Shown: piece by piece, positions 25,083-32,000 of the stretch
How the letters are laid out: every line of letters begins with the position of its first letter
Position numbering within the stretch: the first letter of the stretch is position 1
Assembly: GCA_029941885.1 (NCBI GenBank)
Contig: JAPYTP010000026.1
Coordinates: 1 to 44,827 of the forward strand
From: Myxococcota bacterium
GTDB lineage: Bacteria > Myxococcota_A > UBA9160 > UBA4427
Direction of reading: 5' to 3'
DNA length: 44,827 nt
Made by a program: the position numbers and the translations under genes
Notes under the pieces: model-generated
Seen by the model: the letters and a program-made list of their open reading frames with translations, nothing else
What the model was told of the DNA's origin: nothing
Databases searched by the model: none

Positions 25083-26455
25083 GCGCTGCGCTCGAATCCC
25101 TGAATCGGCTCCGCGAACGAGTCGCTTCGGACGAAACCTTCGGCCTGCCGTCATCGCGACTCGCCGAACGCCTCGAGGCGCTCGCATCGATGGGCTTCGC
25201 GGCATTCGAAGAGCAGGGTTTTCCCACCCGCCGTCTCGAGGAGTGGAAGGGGACGAATCTCGCCCGCCTCGAGGCGATGGATTTTTCGCGGATCGGGCCT
25301 GGCTCGCCTCCCGCCGAGGCGAGGTCAATCGACCCGAGTGACGATCTACTCGCTGATGCGGACCTCGTCTTCGTCGACGGACGCCTGCTCGTCGCCTCGG
25401 CTGCCCGCGCGGACCTCCCGGAAGGCGTGCGTGTGCAGTCTCTCGCGGAGGCAGCGAGCGAGGATCCCGAGATTCCCGAGACCTACCTCGGCCGTCTTCC
25501 GGATCTCAAGAAAGAGAGTCTCGCGGCACTCCAGACCGCGTTCTTCGAAGACGCGGCGATCGTCCATCTCGATTCGGGTGTTCGTGCGACGCGACCGATT
25601 CGCATCCGCTCGATCGCAACAGCCGACGGACCGACGCAAGCCAGCGCATCGTTCCCACGACTACTCGTGGTCGCACGGCGTGATAGCGCAGCGACGATCG
25701 TCTTCGAGAGCGAGTCACGAGGTACGGCTCCCGGTCTGACCGCCTTCGTCGCGGAATATCATCTCGCCGCCGCCGCCCGAATCGAAACGATCCAGATTCA
25801 GTCCGAGGGGGCCGAACGGGTCCACGTAACGAGCAGTCACGCTCGCCTCGAGGGTGATGCGCATTTCGACTCGCACGTATTCAGCCTTGGGGACGGACTC
25901 GTCCGCAGCGAGCTCAAGATCACCCTGGACGCCCCTGGTGCCGAAACCCGCATGCGCGGATTCTTCCTGGGCCGCAACCGTGGACATGTCGACCACTTCA
26001 CGACCGTCGACCACGCCGTCGAAAATTGCTCGAGCGATCAGGAATATCGAGGCGTCCTCGGCGACGAATCCAAGGGCGTGTTCCGCGGTCGGGTCATCAT
26101 TCGACCCGACGCCCAGAAATCCGATGCACGCCAATCCAATGCGAACCTCCTGCTCTCCGATCGGGCCTCGATCGACACGAAGCCCCAGCTCGAAATCTAC
26201 GCAGACAACGTACGCGCAAACCACGGCTCGACGATCGGACAGCTCGACACCGAGGCGCTCTTCTTTCTGCGCGCACGCGGGATCGACGAAGCCGTCGCAC
26301 GGCTCGTGCTGACCCGGGGCTTCGCCCACGCCATCGTCGATGGGATCGCGGATGACGCTGCCCGACATTCCGTCGCGGAACTCGTCGACAACGCGCTCGC
26401 TTCGCTCTATCCCGGCGCCAGGTCCGAGACCGCCCCCGAAAAGGGAGGCGACTGA
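25079..26455 (+). CDS. sufD: SufD scaffold protein
   Basis: 458 aa. Paralogue of SufB within the SufBC2D complex. N-terminal part is helical ([22 protein letters not shown], the usual SufD WKYTNL-like segment). The core is the right-handed beta-helix: [74 protein letters not shown] and [30 protein letters not shown]. The C-terminus is less conserved. Start overlaps the sufC stop, and the stop overlaps the sufS start by one base (TGATG). Confidence 0.95.
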   Translation: MSAALESLNRLRERVASDETFGLPSSRLAERLEALASMGFAAFEEQGFPTRRLEEWKGTNLARLEAMDFSRIGPGSPPAEARSIDPSDDLLADADLVFVDGRLLVASAARADLPEGVRVQSLAEAASEDPEIPETYLGRLPDLKKESLAALQTAFFEDAAIVHLDSGVRATRPIRIRSIATADGPTQASASFPRLLVVARRDSAATIVFESESRGTAPGLTAFVAEYHLAAAARIETIQIQSEGAERVHVTSSHARLEGDAHFDSHVFSLGDGLVRSELKITLDAPGAETRMRGFFLGRNRGHVDHFTTVDHAVENCSSDQEYRGVLGDESKGVFRGRVIIRPDAQKSDARQSNANLLLSDRASIDTKPQLEIYADNVRANHGSTIGQLDTEALFFLRARGIDEAVARLVLTRGFAHAIVDGIADDAARHSVAELVDNALASLYPGARSETAPEKGGD

Positions 26456-27675
26456 TGGGTTTCGACGTCGAGAAGATCCGCGCAGAGTTCCCGATCCTCA
26501 CAACCGAGATGCGAGGGCGAAGACTGACCTATCTCGATAGCGCGGCGAGTGCCCAGAAGCCGCGGGCCGTCATCGACGCGATGTCGGATTTCTATTCCGA
26601 CCACTACGCGAATATTCATCGTGGCGTCTACCAACTCTCCGCGGAAGCGACCGCAGAGTACGAGGCCGTCCGCACGCGGGTGGCGAAGTTCATCGGAGCC
26701 CGTGACCCGCGCGAGATCGTATTCGTTCGCAACGCGACCGAAGCCATCAATCTCGTCGTCCGCACCTGGGGCGAAGAGAATATCGGCAAGGGCGACGAAA
26801 TCGTTCTCACCGTGATGGAACACCACGCGAATATCGTCCCGTGGCAGATGTTGGCCTCACGGCGTGGCGCGACGATCCGCGTCGCCGAAATCAACGACGC
26901 GGGGGTGCTCGACGTGGAGCATCTGACGAGCCTTTTCAGCTCGCGCACGAAGCTGCTCGCCCTGGCCCATGTCTCGAACGCACTCGGCACGATCAACCCC
27001 GTCGCCGAACTCGTATCCCTCGCGCGCGAGCGCGGAATCGTCACCCTCGTCGACGGCGCGCAGGCCATACCCCATCAACCGGTGGACGTCGGCGCCCTCG
27101 ATTGCGATTTCTATGCATTCTCCGGCCACAAGGTCTTCGGGCCCAGCGGCGCGGGCGTGCTCCACGGACGCCTGTCACTGCTCGAAGCGATGCCCCCTTT
27201 CCTGGGTGGGGGCGACATGATCGAAAGCGTCACTTTCGAGGGCACGACGTTCGCCCCGGTCCCGCAGAAATTCGAGGCGGGCACCCCGGACATCGCGTCT
27301 GTGATCGGCCTGGGGGCCGCCATCGACTACCTCGATCAGATTGGAATGGACGAGATCTCGGCCTACGAGCACGAACTGCTGCTCTACGCCACGGATCGCC
27401 TTCAGAAGGTCCCCGGACTTCGAATTCTCGGAATGGCCCCGGAAAAGGCGGCCGTCCTTTCCTTCGTTCTCTCTAGCGCGCATCCCCACGACATCGGTAC
27501 GGTGCTCGACGGCGAGGGAATCGCTGTCCGCGCGGGACACCACTGCGCCCAACCCCTCATGAAGCGGATGGGCGTACCGGCGACCGCACGAGCCTCATTC
27601 GCCTTCTACAACACTCGAGACGAGATTGATCGACTGACCGACGCGCTGATCAAGACTGCGAAACTCTTTGCGTGA
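26455..27675 (+). CDS. sufS: Cysteine desulfurase SufS
   Basis: 406 aa, PLP-dependent, group II. Removes sulfur from cysteine as a persulfide on its own cysteine. Seen: YLDSAASAQKPRAVIDAM, NIHRGVYQLSAEAT, VMEHHANIVPWQ with the stacking His, VSNALGTINPV, LVDGAQAIPHQPVDV (Asp), YAFSGHKVFGPSGAGVL with the Schiff-base lysine, and RAGHHCAQPLMKRMG with the active-site cysteine in the SufS-type context. C-terminal SFAFYNTRDEID is standard. Coupled to sufD and, by a GTGA overlap, perhaps to sufU. Confidence 0.97.
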   Translation: MGFDVEKIRAEFPILTTEMRGRRLTYLDSAASAQKPRAVIDAMSDFYSDHYANIHRGVYQLSAEATAEYEAVRTRVAKFIGARDPREIVFVRNATEAINLVVRTWGEENIGKGDEIVLTVMEHHANIVPWQMLASRRGATIRVAEINDAGVLDVEHLTSLFSSRTKLLALAHVSNALGTINPVAELVSLARERGIVTLVDGAQAIPHQPVDVGALDCDFYAFSGHKVFGPSGAGVLHGRLSLLEAMPPFLGGGDMIESVTFEGTTFAPVPQKFEAGTPDIASVIGLGAAIDYLDQIGMDEISAYEHELLLYATDRLQKVPGLRILGMAPEKAAVLSFVLSSAHPHDIGTVLDGEGIAVRAGHHCAQPLMKRMGVPATARASFAFYNTRDEIDRLTDALIKTAKLFA

Positions 27676-27707
27676 TCGAATCGAGCACGAACGCGGACGG
27701 ATATGCA

Positions 27708-28172
27708 ATGGATGACCTGAGAGAACTCTACCAGGCCACAATTCTGGGACATAACAAGAAGCCTCGAAACTTTCGGGTCATGGAAGATGCGAGCCACGAA
27801 GCCGACGGCCACAATCCACTCTGCGGCGACATCTTCACGCTCTACGCCCGGGTCGATGCAGATGGCAACCTCGAGGAAGTGACATTTCAGGGCTCCGGAT
27901 GTGCGATCTCCAAAGCATCCGCCTCACTGATGACCGATCACGTGAAGGGAAAGGCGCTCGCCGAGGTCGAGGCCGACTTCAACCGCTTCCACCGGCTGGT
28001 GACCACTCCGCCGAACGAGCAGCCCGACACCGAAGGACTCGGCAAGCTCGCCGTATTCGCGGGTGTTCGCGAATATCCGATGCGCGTCAAATGCGCGACG
28101 TTGGCCTGGCACGCACTGCGAGCCGCCCTCGAAGACGGCGGCTCAGAAAGCAAGATCGTCAAGACGGAATAG
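27708..28172 (+). CDS. sufU: SufU zinc-dependent sulfurtransferase
   Basis: 154 aa. Partner of SufS in SUF systems that lack SufE; the protein binds zinc and accepts persulfide sulfur. The N-terminal DLRELYQATILGHNKKPRNFR, HNPLCGDIFTLYARV, FQGSGCAISKASASLM and the C-terminal YPMRVKCATLAWHALRAAL place the three cysteines (about 41, 67, 128) in the SufU pattern, with the Asp after PLCG. The longer middle segment, as in SufU and unlike IscU, is present. Alternative start GTG 27672 overlaps the sufS stop and adds 12 residues; ATG 27708 agrees with family starts. No sufE or sufA gene is near. Confidence 0.93.
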   Translation: MDDLRELYQATILGHNKKPRNFRVMEDASHEADGHNPLCGDIFTLYARVDADGNLEEVTFQGSGCAISKASASLMTDHVKGKALAEVEADFNRFHRLVTTPPNEQPDTEGLGKLAVFAGVREYPMRVKCATLAWHALRAALEDGGSESKIVKTE

Positions 28173-28276
28173 GGCGGGTCGCGATGTTCGAATGGCTCAT
28201 GGGCGGTTTGGCGAACAGACGTCAGCTCCGACAACGAAAACCAATCAGCATGAACGAAGTGCAGGGTGAGGCAACG

Positions 28277-28660
28277 ATGGACGAGAAACAGGACACGACC
28301 GAAACGCACGAAGGCACGTCGGCGAGCGCTGCGCCGGAGTCGGGTCTCAGCCCGGCGATGCAGATTCGCGACCGCATCATCGCGGTCCTCAAGACCGTTT
28401 TCGACCCCGAGATACCGGTCGATATCTACGAGCTCGGCCTCATCTATGGAGTCGAGGTCACCGACGATGGCGAAGCCCACGTCACGATGACCCTGACCAC
28501 ACCGATGTGCCCCGTCGCCGAAACGCTTCCGCCCGAGGTCGAAGACAAGGTTCGAAACGTGCTCGGCGTAAAGGACGTTTCCCTCGACCTGGTGTGGGAT
28601 CCGCCGTGGAGCGTCGACATGATGTCGGATGCGGCCCGCCTCGAACTGAACATGATGTAG
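28277..28660 (+). CDS. sufT: SufT-like (MIP18/DUF59) Fe-S maturation protein
   Basis: 127 aa. DUF59 core: VLKTVFDPEIPVDIYELGLIYGVEV, VTMTLTTPMCPVAETLPPEVEDKV and LDLVWDPPWSVDMMSDAARLEL. In bacteria SufT helps mature Fe-S proteins. The residues before the core are a polar, probably flexible arm (Asp, Thr, Glu, Ala). GGTGAGG stands 6 bases before ATG 28277. ATG 28184 and ATG 28250 are in frame, but third-position GC in that part is low compared with the gene. Last gene of the SUF set, 104 bases after sufU. Confidence 0.9.
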   Translation: MDEKQDTTETHEGTSASAAPESGLSPAMQIRDRIIAVLKTVFDPEIPVDIYELGLIYGVEVTDDGEAHVTMTLTTPMCPVAETLPPEVEDKVRNVLGVKDVSLDLVWDPPWSVDMMSDAARLELNMM

Positions 28661-28683
28661 ACGATCCGTACTTGAGTTCCTCG

Positions 28684-29913
28684 GTGCGCGTCGCGGCCCT
28701 GCATCCGGTCTCCGCCCTGGCGGCCGCATCCTTCATCGCCTTCGGAGCGGTGCTCGTGCTCTATGGCGCGAATAGCACCGAGCTGATCGCGGATCTCGAT
28801 CTTGACTACGCCGATCTGGGTCTGCTCGGATCGATGCTCGCGCTGGGACTCGGTGTCGGCATCGTCATCGCGGGACCGATCTCGGATCGGCTTCCACGCC
28901 GCCCTCTCTACGTCGGTGCATGCCTTGCGGTTCTCGCGGCCACGACCACACTCAGCAGCGATACGGACTACCGAGCGCTCCTGCTCCATACCGTCGCAAT
29001 CGGCTTCGGTGCCGGGTTCTACGAAACCATCCTGAATGCGCTGATCGTCGAGGAATTCGGTAGCCGTGCTCCCCGACGCCTGATCTTCATTCATTCCGCT
29101 GCGACGCTCGCGGCGTGCGTGACTCCGCTTCTATTCGAGCTTGCGCGAACGTTCACCCCACTCGCCTGGCACGATACGTTCCGGATCGTCGGCTTCGTTC
29201 ACGCCCTCTTGATCCTCGCAGTCGTGTTCGTGCCGATGCGCCCCTCGAAGCGCATCGCGGTCATGATCGAGAAAACAGCAGAACCCCGGGCGGACGCACC
29301 GATCGAAACGGTCGGTGGCACGAAGATCTCGACCCCTTCGCCGGACGACCCCCTGGCCCTAGCCGCGATCTGCGTCGCGACCTTCGCGTATGTCGGTGTC
29401 GAATCCGCTCTCACGCTCTTCGTAGCGGATCACGCGGTGAATGATCTCGGCCTCGAGGCCGCGCGCGCGACCCGCACGATCAGCGCCTTCTGGGGCGGTC
29501 TGCTCGCCGGCCGCCTCGCGGTTGGACTCGCCCCCAGCCAGGTCGGAGCCGGCACGACCGCCGCGCTCGCTTCGGTGGCCGCCTTGATCCTCTGCCTCTT
29601 CGGCTTCGGTTGGATCGGGGTCCCCGAGGTCACGATGGCGGCGGTCGGCTTCTGTCTCGGCGGGGTTTTTCCCATCATGATCGGCCTGGCTGGAATCGCG
29701 CTTCCCTCTTCAGCGGGTACCGCGGTCGGACTGGCGGGGGGACTCGGCTCCCTGGGCGGCTTCGTCGTCCCCTGGGCCACGGGGCGAATCGCCACTGAAG
29801 TACCGAAGCATGGACTCTCGTTTGCCCTCGCGACTCTCGGCGCATGGCTCGCTCTGCTTGTACTCGCGTCGATCTTCGTGGGTCGCCGGCGATCGCGGCG
29901 CCGACTGTCGTAG
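28684..29913 (+). CDS. Major facilitator superfamily transporter
   Basis: 409 aa, about 12 TM helices. Seen: signature-like loop GPISDRLPRRPLYVG between helices 2 and 3; a long charged cytoplasmic loop (about 190-225, KRIAVMIEKTAEPRADAPIE) between the halves; and a second-half repeat with GRLAVGLAPSQVGAG. It resembles the fucose/FHS or sugar-type MFS groups in spacing, yet the substrate cannot be told. Start is uncertain: GTG 28684 or TTG 28672; neither has a strong ribosome site. It follows sufT by 23 bases on the same strand and may be cotranscribed, without any obvious link to Fe-S assembly. Confidence 0.85.
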   Translation: MRVAALHPVSALAAASFIAFGAVLVLYGANSTELIADLDLDYADLGLLGSMLALGLGVGIVIAGPISDRLPRRPLYVGACLAVLAATTTLSSDTDYRALLLHTVAIGFGAGFYETILNALIVEEFGSRAPRRLIFIHSAATLAACVTPLLFELARTFTPLAWHDTFRIVGFVHALLILAVVFVPMRPSKRIAVMIEKTAEPRADAPIETVGGTKISTPSPDDPLALAAICVATFAYVGVESALTLFVADHAVNDLGLEAARATRTISAFWGGLLAGRLAVGLAPSQVGAGTTAALASVAALILCLFGFGWIGVPEVTMAAVGFCLGGVFPIMIGLAGIALPSSAGTAVGLAGGLGSLGGFVVPWATGRIATEVPKHGLSFALATLGAWLALLVLASIFVGRRRSRRRLS

Positions 29914-29961
29914 GCGACTTTCGTTTCCGACAGGCCGCAACGAAATCGTTACAGTCTCGTC

Positions 29962-30990
29962 GTGACTCCCTCCCTCGTTCCGCTCCCGGGCTCGATCGTC
30001 GTAACAGGTGCCAACGGCCAGCTCGGTCGGGCGCTCCTCGCGCGACTCGCGGAGCGCGGTCACTCCTCCGTGCGTGCACTCGTTCGATCGGAGCGCGCTC
30101 GCAACACGATCGTCGATCTCGGCCTGATGCCCGCTCCGGAAATTCGTCTCGTCGATTATTCGAGTCCCAAGCAGATGGGGATCGCGATCGACGGTGCCGA
30201 AGCGGTGGTCCATCTCGTCGGCATCATCAAGGAGATGCCCGGAACACGATATGTCGAGGCCCACGAGCAGACCTGCCACGCCCTTGCTGTCGCCGCGAGC
30301 CGTTCCAGCGTCGCACGGATCGTCTATCTCTCGATCCTCGGCAGCACCCCTGATTCCGAAAACGCGTGCCTCTCGTCCAAGGGTCGCGCGGAAACCTTGC
30401 TCCTCGACGACCGGGTTGCGACGACCGTGATCCGGGTACCCATGGTGCTAGGCGGAGACGATCCCGCCACCACATCGCTTCGACGTTCGGCGCAAGCAAG
30501 GAGACTGCGACTGGTCTCCGGAGGCCGGACGCTCCAGCAGCCGATCGATGCGCGTGATCTGGTTCGCGCCGTTCTCGCGGCTTGCAGCGCTGCCCCGGGG
30601 CGGGACCTCGCCCTCGACGCCGGCGGCCCGGTCTGCCTGTCCCATCGCAATCTGGTCCTGCGCGCCGCACGGCTCTGGCAGAATGAACCAAAGATCGGGT
30701 CGATCCCGATCGGCCTCGCTCGATTCGGGGTGGGAATCCTCGATCGTATCCTGCGAGAGCCTCCGGTCACCCGCACGATGTTCGACATTCTCCAGCACGA
30801 TGACCGTGTCGACCCCGAGGCATTCTGCAAGGCACTCGATATCGAACTCACCCCCCTCGACCAGACCCTGTCCGACTACGTCGGACCTTCGGGCGAGCAT
30901 CCCTCGCCGGTCGAGATTCCTTCGGACGATCGGTCGACGGCCAATACCCGGCTCGCCGAGGACCCAGAAGAAAGTCACGACGACCTATGA
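29962..30990 (+). CDS. NAD(P)-binding epimerase-like protein (extended SDR / complex I NDUFA9-like)
   Basis: 342 aa from a GTG start. Rossmann start IVVTGANGQLGRALLARLAERGH (GxxGxxG), VRALVRSE, then DYSSPKQMGIAIDGAEAVVHLVGIIKEM, IVYLSILGS, and a mid-part in which the YxxxK catalytic pair of active SDRs is not obvious (SSKGRAETLLLDD holds a lysine). It is similar to atypical SDRs such as NDUFA9/NmrA-like proteins that bind NAD(P) without proven catalysis. The final 40 residues are polar. Its stop overlaps the next gene (ATGA at 30987), so it is coupled to the membrane protein. Confidence 0.75.
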   Translation: MTPSLVPLPGSIVVTGANGQLGRALLARLAERGHSSVRALVRSERARNTIVDLGLMPAPEIRLVDYSSPKQMGIAIDGAEAVVHLVGIIKEMPGTRYVEAHEQTCHALAVAASRSSVARIVYLSILGSTPDSENACLSSKGRAETLLLDDRVATTVIRVPMVLGGDDPATTSLRRSAQARRLRLVSGGRTLQQPIDARDLVRAVLAACSAAPGRDLALDAGGPVCLSHRNLVLRAARLWQNEPKIGSIPIGLARFGVGILDRILREPPVTRTMFDILQHDDRVDPEAFCKALDIELTPLDQTLSDYVGPSGEHPSPVEIPSDDRSTANTRLAEDPEESHDDL

Positions 30991-32000
30991 CTGCACCCGA
31001 CTCGAACTCACAACAGATCCCCGAAGAAGAAGCAGCAACGCAGGGCCCCGCGCGCTGGCAACAGATGCTCCCGTGGACCATCACGATCGTGTGCTTCGGC
31101 TACCTCTACACTCGATTGTCCGGTGCCGCCGCCCGGGATGGTCTCGGCCTCTTCGAGTATTTCGCTGGCATCTTCGGGCGCGTGCCGTGGGGACAGTGGC
31201 TCGCGTTGATGATCCCCTACTCGGCCTTCTTCTTCCTGGTCGATTCGCTCATCGTCTGGCGCGTCGTGTCCTGGTTCAACACGCCGGTGAAGTATTCGGC
31301 GATCCTCCCGATCCGTGGCAGCTCCTACATCCTTTCAATCCTGAATGAACAGGTCGGCAAGGGCGCGATGGGCCTCTATCTGAATCGTCGCTATGGCGTT
31401 CCCGGCTGGGAAGTCGGATCGAGCATGATTTTCATCATGTTCTGCGAGTTTTTCTATCTACTCGGCTGGGCGACGATCGGCTGGTCGATGCGAAGCGCGG
31501 AGCTACCCGAGGTCTTCGGAGTCATTCCCTGGATCTCATTTTCTGCCGCGATCTTTCTCTGCGCGTGGCTGCTCTTCTTTCGTGGGCCGCTCGGAAACGG
31601 AGTCGATCTTCGGGACAAGCCGCTCTTCAAGAGCTTCCGCGAGGCGGGTCCGCTTCGATACCTGACGATCATCGTGCTGCGCTCCCCCGCGCTGCTCGCC
31701 GCGGTCGTCGTCTACACGTATGCCCTCAATCTGTTCGGCGTCGAAGCGGAGATGGGTCAGATGCTCGGCTATCTGCCTGTGATCTTCTTCGGAGCGGCAA
31801 CGCCTGGGCCCATGAGAACGGTCGCCATCACCCTCTGGGTGATCCTCTTCCCGGGAAACGAAGGCGAAATGGCCGCCTTCGGATTCGTCCAGCACAACTT
31901 CTTCATCTTCTTCAACGCGGCGATCGGTCTGCTCTTCCTGCGTCGCGCGAACCGCGAACTCTTTGGGGGAGAGAGTGGCGAGAAGAGTGACGCCAACTGA
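30987..32000 (+). CDS. Polytopic membrane protein, possibly flippase-like (LPG synthase TM family)
   Basis: 337 aa with about eight TM helices. The pattern ILPIRGSSYILSILNEQVGKGAMGLYLNRRYGVPGWEVGSSMIF recalls the conserved stretch of lysylphosphatidylglycerol-synthase-like flippases (UPF0104), from memory only. The N-terminal 20 residues are polar and cytoplasmic. A hydrophobic core then follows: WTITIVCFGYLYTRL, WLALMIPYSAFFFLVDSLIVW, and more. The C-terminal 89 bases overlap the end of the convergent 1009-residue gene, and a polar tail is encoded there. Function not known; coupling to the SDR-like gene suggests they act together on a lipid or an isoprenoid. Confidence 0.55.
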   Translation: MTAPDSNSQQIPEEEAATQGPARWQQMLPWTITIVCFGYLYTRLSGAAARDGLGLFEYFAGIFGRVPWGQWLALMIPYSAFFFLVDSLIVWRVVSWFNTPVKYSAILPIRGSSYILSILNEQVGKGAMGLYLNRRYGVPGWEVGSSMIFIMFCEFFYLLGWATIGWSMRSAELPEVFGVIPWISFSAAIFLCAWLLFFRGPLGNGVDLRDKPLFKSFREAGPLRYLTIIVLRSPALLAAVVVYTYALNLFGVEAEMGQMLGYLPVIFFGAATPGPMRTVAITLWVILFPGNEGEMAAFGFVQHNFFIFFNAAIGLLFLRRANRELFGGESGEKSDAN

